A stretch of DNA of 64,000 bases from contig CM049310.1 of NCBI GenBank assembly GCA_026874595.1, forward strand, positions 39,935,558 through 39,999,557, written 5' to 3'. The translations under genes were made by a program, and so were the position numbers. Under the pieces are notes generated by a model. That model was not told where the DNA came from, ran no database searches, and saw only the letters and a list, made by a program, of their open reading frames with translations. This document shows, piece by piece, positions 32,701 through 47,700 of the stretch (position 1 is the first letter of the stretch; each line of letters starts with the position of its first letter). This DNA comes from Sipunculus nudus. Its lineage: Eukaryota; Annelida; Sipuncula; Golfingiida; Sipunculidae.

Positions 32701-35700
32701 CAGATGTTCACATTTTTAAAGGTCTCAAAAATAGAGAAAAAAATCATAAAAAATAAAAAAATACAGGTGGCGCCACTATGTCTGCAGGAACTGATGGAAC
32801 ATCTCATAATCAATATGTATGCCAAAAATCCTGACCATCAGTGATGTAGTTAATGAGATATTGATGTTTTTGTATGAAATTTTTTACTATTCTGGGGGGT
32901 ACTTTGGGGCCCCATAACTTGAAGGATATGGGTAACAGAGACCTAATTCCAGGTTTCAAAGGAGATTTTTCATGGACCTCTCTGGATGTAAAGTAAGAAG
33001 ATACCTGGTCCAGTGGTTACGATTTGTGCCTTGTTAACGGACAGACAGCCGGATGGCCGGACGGACGGACAACGGACAAAGAGTGATTGCTATAGCTCAG
33101 ATGACTTACAGTCAGCTGAGCTAAAAAACTACCGGAATTGAAAGGGCAACCACAACCCTAGCACCAGATCGGCCCTCTGACATTATGGCCAGATTACTGG
33201 CTTGCCAGAGTGCCTGGACATCTAACTCTGAGGATCACATTAAAAGGCCCTATGAGGATACTAATATTTTTGTCATTGCTTACAAGTATTTTGTCACTTT
33301 AAATAAACCCACTAGACCTTTTAATAAATTTCTTAGCTCTTCAACAACACCTACCACGTGTGTGAAATATTCTGTTATAACCCAATATATTCGTATATTG
33401 TTCTGCATGTATGTGAGATTTCTGCCTGCGGTCTGCCTGCTGACTGTATGCGGAGATAGGGTTATAAAGTGTGGCTGGACTTGCAGGGCAGTTCTAAATT
33501 TGGCTTGTGTCATGACTCAGTAGGGGGCCCTAAATGAGCTACTACAACCCACTCTCATAGCCACACTGGGGACTGAACCCTGTTGGCTAGCGGAGAGAGC
33601 CGAGCATTTTACCCGTCCACTGTCCAGGCCCACCAGGTTGATTTTCTAAAATCATGTATATTTATGTATTTCAGATTTGCCGTTTTGAATTCTTGGATAT
33701 TCCAGGTTTTTAAGGACCTGTATGATCCCTGACAAGTGGAATGATACTCACTGTTCGTGACACCAGTGTGAACAAGGCCCCTGATGCAAACGTCAAGTAG
33801 TATCCCGGGTAGAACCCGTGCCAGAAGGCACTGGCAGTGAACACCGCCAGCGTATTCATGTATGGGACCCTCTCATACACAGTGTACCTCAACCAGTGTA
33901 TTGTCTGGATGTTCCAGCTGTCCAGTAACACCTTGAAGCTTAGACTTGCCTGAAATGATCAGAGTTCATTTAATCATGTTTAATGTAGTTAAATCATAAC
34001 CATAGTCATATAGAAGATATGTATATATAGGTCACAGGGACCTAATTTGGACCTAAATAAAGGAACAGTTAACCTTATGGAAGGAACAGTTAACTATGCT
34101 ATAAAAGATAGTGTTAATACTTTCTGACTTGTGTATAAAGAGGTGCCAACATAATGTGACTCACACATGCAGGTCAACACAGAGTCAAAATACATAATCA
34201 GTTGATTTGATTTGCCCTACGGACATGTGAACCATGATATGAAGGCTGTTAAATTTTCTGACTTAATCTGGGATACTGCAAAATATGAAAGATAGGTTTG
34301 CTTACAGTAACAGATAACTGATTATTAAAACCAAGTAAGATGTGATCTAAAAGATATATCAGCAAGGGTGTCCAGATCCCAATAATTGCTTTTAACAATT
34401 TTTATCTTTAATATTGCCTTAGGAAAAAATTCTGCCACAGGTGTGTGAACAGACTTTTAAATATTAGTAAAAGACACAACCAGTGTAATTAAGTTCCTCG
34501 AGAAAATGCAAGCTTTTACTACCTCTACACCCATGATGTCACAGTTGTCTATTAAGTCCCACTTGGCTTCTCCTCTTTCATCTCTCCCATTATAACCTAA
34601 CCCAGCATTATTGTTTACTGCTGTACCTGTTAATTATAACAATAAGCACAGATATTATGTGTCTCATAATTGATCAATAATGATAATGATTATAATAATA
34701 AATTAAAACAATCAAAATAATAACAAAATATGATTATTACAAAGTAAAACTCGTAAACTTGATAAAAGTACATAAAATATGAAAAATGTAAAAGGTGATA
34801 ATAAAAATAATGTTGAAGTATTCATTATATACAATTACTGATAACAATATATCAACTTGACTTATATAAAATTCATAACTGTCCAGATTAATTTAAGAAT
34901 AGTCACTAGCACTCTATATTATATGTAATATCTTGTTTGGTTTTCATTACATCTTACTCAAACTTTTACCAAATGGCAAATAGATATTTGAAGAAATAAA
35001 AATAAATTTGCAATAAAGGAGACCTACAAAAATTTATGTTCTACACAGAGGTTAAAATGATATTGCCTAGAATTATTAAAAAAATTAAGTAATATACCTA
35101 AAAACCATGCAAAGTAGTACTTCGGTCTGGCACAACTGGTTGCAATGACAATATACCACATCTTATAGAAAAACCCTCTGTTGTAAAATTCTGGATCTGA
35201 AATCAATCAGAAAAAAAAAAAATTTTGGTACCATCTTGACTGTGATGAACCGTGTGTAGAACATTTCTTTCAACACATAGCTCAAAGTCATTAGATATCA
35301 AGGCTAGCAGGACTGGTAAAATCTACTGGTAAACTGTGGTTGCCTTTTTGTTTGTGGGTTTTAATTTCGCGATATTTGAGAATTGGAAATAATCACAAAT
35401 ATGAAACCCTTGGGAATAAGATGCCTCATACACCAAGATGAACATGAGGGGATGATGCATCTACACAAATGGATTATTTGTCACACCTCTGGTTCATTAA
35501 TCAGCAACCTAATCTGTGCATATTACTGGTACCAGCCCATGCAAACACACTGTAATTATTATATTAATATAAAGACTGTAACAGAAATAAATGAGAAAGT
35601 GTAGGATTTATTCATATCATATAATAAATAAAAAAAACTGTTGACTTGGATTTAATTTTTTTTCTGGTGCAATTGCAAAATTGTAAACCTCAGGAAAAGT

Positions 35701-38700
35701 TCAAATTAAAGAAATCATGACATTTCAGCCTCGTGAATATGGAGCCAACCACAATATTAAAAGTAGAAAATGAACCATTATGACTGGTGAAATGAGAAAA
35801 TTACACAGAGTAACTAGAACCCTTGTTATATCTGTTGTCCATCCAAACACCCCTGTCAACATAGTTATGTAGTGATACTGAGAATTATTTCATATTAACC
35901 TGGTTTAGAAATTGTGATAACGTTGTAATTTGGAAACCAAAATTAATAGAATTAGAAATGCTTGGGACTATATAAGTCCTCAATTAGGGGATTAGTTTAA
36001 TTGGAATCCTGGTTGAGGTTGTGGTTCCTGACTAATTTCTTATTACAATTATAATTTGACAGTGATCCACATAGATGGTTTATTATACACCAACTGACAT
36101 GTGTTAAGGATTATGCTGTGAGCGCTGCTCAGTTTTATTCACCTTTGAAGTATTCTGCAGGGAATGACGGAGAAACTACTAAAGTGAGCAATGCACAAAC
36201 TAGAGCTATGACCAAGTTCTTCAGTACTGCTTTCTGTAAACAAATAACACAATATAAATCAGCATAAAAAGGTGTATTTCTGACCAGTACCAAATATATG
36301 TTCAGAGCAGAACATAGTCTGCTTTTGAAAATGGTGTTTTTGCTGTGTATCTTGAAGAATAAAGGTTAACATGACCTAATTATGTGACCCACTTTTAGGT
36401 ACAGTAGAGTGCCGTATTTCCAAATGCCAAATTTCCAAAAATTAGTTTTTCCCAAATTTAAAATGGGGAACCGAAAATTTATTCGTATTTCGAAATATTT
36501 TTCAAGCATGTACACACCTCAAATGAATTTTTGTAATTAGGAGTCACAAAGGCCTACCGTCAGGTGGTTAAGCCGAGTACCCTTATAAATTAGTTCTGGA
36601 AGGTGTGATAACGCAGCCAGTCGCGCAACACCAGGCTCCGTATACCCCTAGTAAGAGGCTGGGCAGTTTATCCAAGAGCACTTGTGTATTGTCAACCATA
36701 TCTCATCTGTACTCAACCAAGCACAGTTTGTCGGCTTGGGCTGGGATGTCAGACCAAACAGTTTACTCACAAGAGTATTGGTGAGGTATCATTCGCACAT
36801 CGCTTGTGCTTAGGTAGAGAGAGCAATTGTGTAACTTACTTAACTTGAAACCTGCCATTATTTAGCTTATTTACTATTTAGAAGAGCACCAATCGAACAT
36901 GATCGTCTTGCTGTCACTTGCCAGAGATATTGCGTCAACGAAAAGCATATGAACTGCGTTATGCATGTGACGCACTGGGGCCACCTTCGGGTTGTTAATG
37001 AAACTAACCCAGCTACAATAATGGCAATGTCATTTGACCTTCCCCTCCTGTGAATTTGTTGACAAAAACCAGCACACAACGTTCCTAAAAACAGGTTAAA
37101 ATGGGTTTTACCTATCAAACCCTGCAATAAATCCAATATTTTTTCAAGTTCCAGAAACACGCTGTACCCTCAGTAATATCAAACTCTGCAATAAATCCGA
37201 TATTTTTTTAAGTTCCAGAAACACGGTGTTCCCTTAGTAATATAGCGTAAAGTTAATCAACAACTGTTGTACGAAATTGGCCCTAGACCCCTGACCAAAT
37301 TTCCGAAAATTTGTTTTCCCGAAAGAAAAGCTTGTCCCCCGATGCTTTCGGAAAAACGGCGCTCTGTTGTATATATGAGATCTTCCCCAACTACCCATAT
37401 ATTAAAGGGGCCTAATCACCTATATGCATGTTGAAATAACAAAAAGATAGTGTCTTCTCATTTAAATAAATTGGTACCTGCAAAAATACTGCCCTGTGAC
37501 TGTTGGCTTTCTCTTGTACACAAAGTGTTAAAAACAGTGGACTTGGCTCGATCACAGGTGATTGGTTGTTTTCTTACATAATTAACTTGATTGCATGTTT
37601 GCAAAATTAATCACAAACAATTATGAATGCACATCCAAAGAAGTTATATTAACCAGATAAAATACTCTTATTATTACAGCATTAAAACTTAACCTTGTGC
37701 AACAAATAAGTGTCAACAACCTGGCCATAACCTTGACCTTTCAACATTATGTACAAGTTAGACTGAATTTACTCCATCAATATTTTTGGTAAAATTCTAG
37801 ACAGCAAATTTTACTGTAATATTGATGGTACATGAATAATCAATTAATAATCAATTTTTGGTCATATTTTATCTTTCAATCTTCATATATGATATCACAA
37901 ACGATTCCTAACACTAAAATTCAATGCCTTCTTAATGCTGTAGCTTGCATTGAATATTACAGCTGACAGAGACTTCAGTGATAAAATTAATTGAACTTAT
38001 ATTGTAAGTAAATATTATGTAGATTCAATCTAATTTCAAGCTTGTACTTGTGATCTCTTACCGTCGGTGAGATATCTTGACCTTTTTCAACAGCATCCTA
38101 CAAAATACCAGAATAATACATTAAATTTTTAAATTGAAAATTTAAACAGTTCTACATCTCTAAAGATTTGTATTAAAATATGGTTAATCTAAACATACAC
38201 CTTAATCTATCTTAAACCTGAGCTCCAAATTGGAGAATCTGTATAATGTCAAGATGAAATGTAAACAATTAGACATGTCAGGATAATCAAGTGAATAGGT
38301 CAAAATATTAAATGCCATTTTGAAAATCAGGTCAGCCATCATAATAAACATCTGTACATTTCAATGGGCATGCTGCTAGGAAACCTGTAAATTCCAAAAA
38401 TCATGCCATGCTGACCTTATTGTCCATTGGAACATGGACCTTTAGTAGACACACCTATACAAGGCACTGAAAGGGTCCAACCTCAGTGGTAAACACTTTT
38501 AAATCATGTTTTTTTTTCAAATATGAGTAATGTAGTCAAAGCAACCAACTTCAAGGGTTGCCAAGAGAACTAACCCAAAGGCACCTGTGTTTATAATGGC
38601 AAGTTCCTATCTCAAATGTTTGTGAAACATTTTCTGTGTACTGATTATTGTAGTTCAGCAGGGTGCAAGTCATCTAAGCTTGAGATAAGAGTACACATTT

Positions 38701-41700
38701 GATCATCAGTGTTTTTACTGGTGCTGCAGCATCTGCAAGTGTTATTGTGTACTAGCTGCTGACAGTGCTGACACTGGAAGGAAGAAAGCTGGGCTGGGTG
38801 ATCAGGGCTTGGATGGCTACTCATGGCAATAAGCTAGAAAACTGGTGATTTGGAAATAATTCCTGCAGCAAATAATTTAATTATTGTACCGTACAACAGT
38901 GTATTAAGCCATAAATGCCATAAATGGATAATACTGAATTCATACTTATTTCACTGGATTCTGTGAGTAATACAACAGTATCTCAGGAAAATAACATATG
39001 TATCTCGGGGACCTCCCCTACACAAGATAAGTTTGACCTCTGACCATTTTCACCTTTGAAACATACCTGTATATTTTTTCCCTCTATAAATGCCATGTAA
39101 TCATCAAAGAATACGAAAGGCCCAACCAGGACTCCATGAAAACTGAAGATGTAACTCAGGAATTCTAGTGGGGTGGAAACGTACCTGAAAAGACATCAGT
39201 TGATGTGTGTAAAATACCACATTACCTTAGGCATTAGGCATCATCCTTGCAATATGGAGTACGTCAAGATTTGTCAGATAAATGCAATTAAGTACAGCTT
39301 TTCTGGTTCCTCAACCTTTCTGTTCACTTATCCAAGACATCTGATGCAAGACTTCCAGTCCTCTCAGTTATACCAGTTTATTGACCCTTTCAGGAGGGTA
39401 TGCAAGACTTCTAGTCCTCTCAGTTAAACATGTTTATTGCCTCCGTTAGGAGGATATGTGTTCATCCCCATTCCTGTGCGTGTTTGTGTGTTTGTTCACA
39501 AGATAATTCATGCAATCATGAATGGAAGATCATGAAATTTTCAGGCCATTTTGGGAATGGGCTAATAAAGAATTGATTAGAGTGTAACTGGGATCGGGGT
39601 TATGATCCGGATGTCATCAATTATACAGTCACTTTTTAAGTTATGCATGAATGAACCTGGGAATATGGGCCCAAGAAGTAATTAATCACTGAAATCATGT
39701 TTACAACCGAACAGAATTGCCCAGCAAAGTTCTTAGCTTTTCTGTTTCACAGTTACAAACAAAACACAATGAGAACCTCACCTGATGGCCCTTTTCTTCA
39801 TGTTTTCTGACAGTTTTGATTGGTCCTTTTCCATACCATCTTTTATTCCGTAAGCGATGCTGCTTAGACGCTGTGTGTTAATCATAAGTGCCCTAAAAAA
39901 AATAAAAAATCAAACACTGTTAAGAGGCAGAGAACTATTTTCTGGGCTCTCAGCAGAGCTTGGTATCTGTCAGCTTAACCAAGTGAAGTTTGTAATGTGA
40001 TACATGTACTCAATGTGATACAAATGCATAGTGAAGATATGATCCATATTTCCACATTCACCATTTTCCTGAAAAAAAAAGACAAAAACATATAATTAAA
40101 AGATTCAAGGCCCTTATATATTATTCCTTTATCTGTTTAAATTAAAAACAATATCAAAGTTACATAAAACTGACATTCTTGCATGTACTAAAGCTGTTCA
40201 TAAGCAGTCAAGGTGAATTGTGGGTGGTCTATCTGCACTGCTTTGTTAATGGCAAGGAAAACTTTGTAACATTTATGAACTGTTCAATGATTCAAAATTT
40301 AATGGGATATACAAAATTCCACCACCAACCTTCTGAAAGCCCTGGAATCTAATGATTTAATTTAATATAATTCTTTTAGGCATGAGTGAAAGGTCACAGT
40401 TCTAGATGAGATAATTCACAGTTGACCCCACCTGGCATGCACACTCTATATGCTTAATTAGAAGGTCGTGCCCAACGGCTGTGTTTCAATCACAAATAAG
40501 TGTGCCTTTCTGGGGTTCCCCAGTGGTATGACCAAGCTATGGGGAGCTTTTCACACCCAGGGCGTGCAGGTGCAGTAGTCACCAGGCCTGGTTAACACCA
40601 GGATATAACATGAGAGGAATTGTACGATACTGTCCAGTCATGTAGTCCGAAATATGAATGGAATTCTGCAGATGTACATGTATATACCTTGTTAAGCTAG
40701 CATAAAAAAAATGGACGCTGATACCTCAAGCAAAAAAATAATTATTAAAAAAAGAAGAAGGTCAGGAAAACAACTACCTTAACAAAATTTTGGCAGATTT
40801 TTCTTACTCCATTATCACATCTACCATTTTTTCAAGCTAGATAAAAATTAGGGGCAAAATCTTTGACAAGGTTGAGGATTTTTGCAGCCAATTTTTCGAA
40901 AACATTTGAGAAATATCAGTTTGGCAGCCCCCTAGGACTACTTAATATGAAGGTTAGCAAACAGTTGAAACATCAATTGATGGGGAGCCAGGTTTAAATG
41001 ATTATCAGTAATACTGTTATCTAGTATCAACAAAATATGGACTCAGTCATATTAATATTACAATATGCTGGTGACAATTTTAGTTTTAACTGAATGTTTA
41101 TTAATGAGAATTCACAGGCTTGAATCAATAATGAAGATAAATGCAAAATGTGAAAGCTGACACCACTGTAATGTCTTGATGATAGTTAAAGCTGTACGTT
41201 CAAATGCCCTTAGCTACAACTTTATTCTGTTGCTAAAATTATCATCAACTTTTTCATTTAAATCAAATAAACTCAAGCTGTGAGAGACAGTTGCTCAAAA
41301 TATGATATAGACTTTAATATAATTAATATCATTAAGATATTTTATATAATGAAACACAATAATGAGCAATATCTATATCTTCTATGAAGTAAACATTACT
41401 AAAGGCTTACTGACAAGCTGACAGTTCATTAATTTTTGCAAGCTACAGGTAGATATTTAATTAACAAGTAAACCTTTCATCATCTTTTGCATAGAAAAGC
41501 GATCAAATATCACATAAAGAAATTAATTTCCAGATTGTTGTAGCTGCCATGAAAAGTAAAAGCAGATAAGTTTTCTTTGTATGGAGAATAAACATAATTA
41601 GACAAGAGAAGATTTCACTGCAGTGGTAATAGAAATTCCATATATATACCATGTGATTTGAAGAAGGAACATCGTACAACAGTAGTAAAAGTAGCAATTT

Positions 41701-44700
41701 TCAAAAGTGAAAGTTCAGATCTATCATTGGAAAAAAATAAACTGGGTTCATACACTCCTAGAAGATACAAATTTCATTACTTGTGGTGACATCTAAAGTC
41801 CTTACATAGGAACCTGATTTAACTCTTCATAGTTATTCATTGTCCTGGCATTTACTGAAAGGAGTCTGTGTTTGTCATTAGCAATCAGCATACATCAATC
41901 TTTATATATATATATACTTTTACAGGCAAAAGGCATCTGTGTCAGAATATGCACGGATATGCATCCATACCAATGAAGTCTTTGATTCATAAGCTACGTT
42001 TCTACAGAATGTTTTACATTTTTTTTTAGCATTACCAAATTTGCATATGGCATTTTTTTTTTTTTTGCATTCTATTACATAATACAGTGAAAACTCGTCA
42101 AGCTTATTCGACTGAGTGAATCAGCGACAAAGAGCGTACCCGAACATATGAACATTGTTTTTACAGATGTCTTCATAGACTTTTCTCCTTATATTGTTCA
42201 CTTCTTGAGATAAGTAAAAATAATCACAGTTTGTATATACTGAATGCATGATGTGTGCATGAATATGTATTACAGGTCATATATATGAAATCGGATATAT
42301 TACAATAAACACCTTCTTGCAGCTGTTCGTTGTCTTTATTTATAATCCCTGTTATCAACCAAGGTCAACCTGCGTAATAAGGACACCTCACTATTAAGGA
42401 AAAAAGGATTGAGTCCCTTGACTGTCCACTTTAGACAGGTTTCACTGTATAAGCAGTTTGTATACATATGCTGAGGGAAGCACATAAACATGGATTTAGG
42501 TTTTCTATTTTAAGAGTAATGAAGTTCATAAACAGATAGGGTTCAATCTTTCAAACAAAGAACACTGTATTTACTCATCATGATCCTGGTCCTCAGTGTG
42601 TGCTAGCAGTATAGATTTTAGAAGTGTTTTCACAAGTAACACTGAAGCCAATTTAAACTCATTTATCTGGAGAGCATCCATGCTGATCTGAATGCTATGT
42701 TACAATCAGCCAATCAGAATCTATGACACAGCAGGTTAGACAATCCACTGATGTTCAAACCTATCATACCCATTTAACAGAAACATATGAATCAGTACTA
42801 GTAAACTCACTCCATGAGTTCATTGTTGAAACAGACATCCAGTAAACAGTTACCGTACCTTAATAGACATGTTTAGTAACATTGAGACATTTTACACCAA
42901 ACACCTATTACCTATATCATAAAGCGCACAGTACATTTTTAGCCAAATATAAACATCAGTGGTTTTTTATAAACTGCATAGTGATTATGATTTAATAGTA
43001 CATTGCATAAATTTTGCTGACTGAACGCATTAGTCATCTCATCGTGTGTGACTGTAACTAGCATGTTATTTACACATGGCTGAGTTGTATATGAACATTA
43101 TAATTCATTCTCTCCCATGTGCAAAGACTGTAACACTAGAACCTAGCAAACATAGTAACAATCAGTTTGAGAGAGTGGCAATGCCAGCCCACTGAGAGTT
43201 TCACTGATACCACAGTGAGTGAAAGAAAATGGTCTCTCTACTCGATCTGAACTGAGAATTCAGTAGGTATACCATATAAGTGCATGTATCGTTTTTGGTG
43301 AATTCACCACTGTGCGTGTATTACTCAGAATAACACTTTACTGTTAGAGTTTTATTTTAGATTTTGGACAAATTCTAAGATTTACATCTTTACATTACAG
43401 GTATATAATATCTCACACAATCTTAGTTGTACTTTACAAATTTTCAACGTTTACTTCAGAGAGGGTTTGCTTTTGTAACTGGAATCTTCAGGGCTGAAAA
43501 TAATTATGCAATATTTGACATCTGACCTCATGAAATATGTAAACATTCAGTACTGAATTCAGGGGAGAAACTCTATAGGTAACTATTTATGATGCATTTC
43601 ATGAAAATCCAAATTTGTGGCAAGTAATCCCGACACCACCAAAGTCTGGTGACCTCTGTCTTCATATATATGAGTGGGTTTAATTTTGCTGAGAATCAAC
43701 CTCAAGTAAGATGAGGTTAATATTACTAATATTGCGTTTCATCAAAATATGATATATTTCTGGTCAGTTATTATGGCAACACAACAAAGAAGCCTGGTAG
43801 CCTCTGATCTCACTAAACAGGGCTCGACATTAATGGTTAACCGCTTGCCCGAGCAAGTGAAAGTTCCAGAATATAGAGGAAGGGCAACTCAAGTCGACTA
43901 CAGGCTTGAACTAGGGACCCATGGGTCTCAACGCTCATTTGTTTAAAAGGATACATGTTTATGAGGTTTTCCAAAATATTGGTCCTGTGATCAGTTTGAA
44001 GCCAACCTGTCTACCCAAACTGGAGTTATCATCCATAAACTAATTTGTGAATGGATGGGCCCTGTGACCTTAACCTTTGACCTTATGACCCCAAAATCAA
44101 AAGGAAACTTCCCCTTACAGACTTAAATGGGCAAAATGGAAAGTTTGGGATGAAAAGCCATAATCTTTTTTAAAAAGTGAGTCCTGTGACCTTGACCTTT
44201 GACATCATGACCCCAAAATCATATAGGTTCTTGCCTGAGTGGTGGGCCATATGACAGTCAAGTTTGAAATCCATGTGTCAATACAACCTGGAGTTATCAT
44301 CTGGAAACAAATTTGTGTGGATGGACGGATGGACAGACAGACAGATAAACAGACTGACAGGCAGGGTGATAACTATATGGCATCCACTTGTGATCAATAA
44401 ACACACCAGGTTTTGGGACACTAGATGTAATAACAGCTGAGAAACTGACATGATTGTTGTCATTTTATAGTAAACAAAAATTTTTTAAATATTTGTTTAA
44501 ATAACAAAAAATACAGGTGGCGCCACCACTTTTGGGGAACTGACAAAACTAGTCATGGTCAATATTCAATGCAAGATTCATGACAATCCATGCATTAATT
44601 ATCAAGATACTGGAGGTTATGTATTATATTTTTAATTATTCTGGGGGGTACTTTCAAGCCCCATAGCTTGGAGGATATAGGTCACAGTGACCTAATTTTA

Positions 44701-47700
44701 GGTTTCTAAGGAGATTTTATTGACCTCCCTGGATATTCACTTAGAAGTTTCTAGGTCCAGCAGTTACGATTTGTACCCTGCTAACGGACAGCCGGACAGA
44801 CGACGGACAAAGCCCCATTCCTATACCTCAGTTGACTTACAGTCAGCTGAGCTAAAAAGGATCTCTGTCTTCTTGATAAAATCAATAATTTTTGTAGGGC
44901 AAGTAAAAATTAATGAAGGGCAAGTAAAAACTAGATGTTACTTGCCAGACTGGGCAAGTGCTTTCAAAAGTTAATGTCGAGCCCTGCTAAATATGAATGA
45001 ATTTGGCCAATAATCAGACTCTGGTGGGATAACGCATGTGTAAATAGTTATATTGAGTTTTTTGCTAACCCATAAATTCCCTGTTTTTTCAAAGTCCGTG
45101 GCAACATTAAAAGTTTACAGACAGACAAATGGAAGGTGTCCAAACCATAATACAACTTGTCTTAGATAAGCATATAAAACTTCCAGTATAAACATATCTG
45201 TTTCTGAATTAAGCAGTCTTCTAATATTATGTGCCTGAGAAAAGTTGCATGTCAACACACTGGTGGAACTTAGTAGGTAGGAAATAACTCTATCATTCTG
45301 CCCTTCTTTACATTATATGTATACATTTTACAATAATTTACAAGTGCACATGTTTTTCCTGACTGAACAGATGATGTTTAAATTTTCTAGATACAACTGT
45401 CCATACGTTCCATATAGGTTTTATATGCCCAGCCCAAACAATACTCAGAATCACTATATCACAGTGGGGCTGTGATATCCCATGACTTAATCATTAAGCC
45501 ACCAGGCTTGATAATGGGTGGTAGCAGCATGACTTAATAAGAAATGCAGCTTGTGAAGCCTATTTGGCTACACTTATTGATTGGGATAACACAATACTAT
45601 TGACCAGCATTACCTGGGGATAATAAGTAAATCCCATCAATACCTGGAGTTTACCTAAACCAGTCAAACTAATGTTGAAAGGAAAATAAATGGAATACAT
45701 ATACATTGATAAAAAATGTTCAGCTAACTGGTCTATGTAATTTCATGGAACTAAATATATGTGTCTCTCTGCAAATCCCATGTAATCAGGCCTCAGGTCT
45801 GCTTAATCACCATAGTTACAATTATGACATCACAATGGATACCATAACATCTCTGTAAAGTTACTTTAGCTCCGAACTGATTATGGTGGGATGGTTTGAT
45901 GAAACCTAGGTAGGTATATCAGATTTCGCTAGAGGGCATCACGGTTGGTGCGTGGACAGATTTTGCCCAATTTCCAGTGACCACCTCTGGCTTCCCCTCC
46001 GTGAATCGGTCCTAGGCCTTGGATGTACTATACTAAATGTTTATATAACAAATGTCAAGGGTGAGGGTGTGTGTGCATGTGTGTGTGTGCTAAAATGTGT
46101 TTCATTTTATCACAACGTTATCAATAATCATATGGTTGTTAGCATCATAATTCAAAAGACAGTGAAATATGGTGATGCAGGCCATGACCCTATTCCTACT
46201 AATTAAGGATGTATTGAGCCATGTGCAATACTTTGCTGTCAACCAACACTGATGATATAAATATATGGAGGAGACAGTAAACCTGTAAAATCACAAGCAC
46301 TGATAAAGATCGATGTGATTCGCAGGAAGCAAAAGTGAAAGAAAAGTTAAGCAGCTGAGCACTAGACTGGTACCGAGCACGTATATAATCTGGTTACTGT
46401 CAGGTCATAATACTGACCAGCATGCATTAGCAATTTTACTCAGGTATATGGTAATTTCTGTAAATTTTCATAAAAATCCAATTATCTGTTAACTGGAAAT
46501 AATACAGACACAAAAGAGCACAGACATTATCGAGGGAAACAGCCCAAATTTTCTTTCCCATAGAGTAACTGAATAAAACAATTAGTGTTTGCCAGTTGGT
46601 ATGAGTGACTGAAATAATGATGGGTATCAGTCTACAAGAAACAGGTCAATCCATAAAAGTACTTGAGAGCTAAGTAGCAGAGCAATTGAAAGCACATCGA
46701 TATGTGTGCCTGGTATTAACCAGATTCACTGCTCAAGGCTTTGATCAATATGTTACAGATGTGTACTGGTATGTGTAGGTGTGTTTACTTACCATATCCC
46801 TGAGAAAGGGGTGTGGAACCTGATACGACACAGTAATGTTATGCTATTGAAAATAGGATGAAATTATAATGCAGTGACATAAGTTAATATTTGCAAAACA
46901 CCTGCATAAAAGATACAGACAGAAATATTGATAGATAAACAGAGAATATACCCATTTACATACTAAACAAGACCTCCCAAATGTGCTTGACCTGGACCAA
47001 ATGCGCTAGATTTCAGTTTAGAGTGGTCCAGCAGTTTTAGGTGGGACTAGATTCTAGTGTGCACTAGACTATGGTTGAAACATGCTAATTACATGTGTAA
47101 ATGAAACTGGAGTGACCTGTTCTAGAAATGGTGCACCATCCAGCACTACCAGCTACTACTACAACTACATGCATGCCCTGAACAGTAGAACAAGCTCAGA
47201 TCGCACTGGATGTGTGTGTGTAAATGTGAGTCAAAATTTAGTTTAAAATGGCACATAAGGTCTGATGCAGTAGTTTAGAGCAGTTTAAAGGGTCACTGGT
47301 CACAGAAGACTATAAACACAAGATGAAATGTGGGCCAAGCTAGATTTGCATGGCTAGGATGTGCCAGATCTTTCTAATGTACATGGAGCTAATAGCAACT
47401 GGGACCTATGCTGTCTTATCCCCTGTCATGTCAACAACACATCCAATGCAATCACTGCAGCTTCCTAAAAAATTAAACACTGGAAAAGAACAATGCGAGA
47501 TATAAATGTCAGCTTCTGAACCATTCATTCATGCATTCCTGAGAAAGAATAAAGATAAAATGTTTCATAATGCAGCTAGGTCAAAGGCAGAATGGCATGG
47601 TTTATTTAGCTTTATCTTCTTTAAAACAACAGTAAATAAGAGAAAAAATCAATACTTCTGGCTAGAAGTTTTGGCCATATATATAAAATACAGATATCAA

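Larger units (their letters stand above)
43490..45120 (+). mobile_element. Family F tandem-core element hosting nested insertions
   Basis: Units of about 145 bp with gacatctgacctcatgaaat, gtaggt-like and cagttattatggcaacac phrases match 54640-55150. The third unit is cut at ctcactaaa (43817) and resumes at 44987 with ctaaatatgaatga, so the intervening DNA is an insertion. It ends near a gacagacaaatgga tract. Confidence 0.65.

Noticed and set aside
33185-33523. Plus-strand ORF of 112 codons beside the catalytic acyltransferase exon
   Set aside because: Open on both strands, no domain, low-complexity context next to a SINE; treated as intronic.
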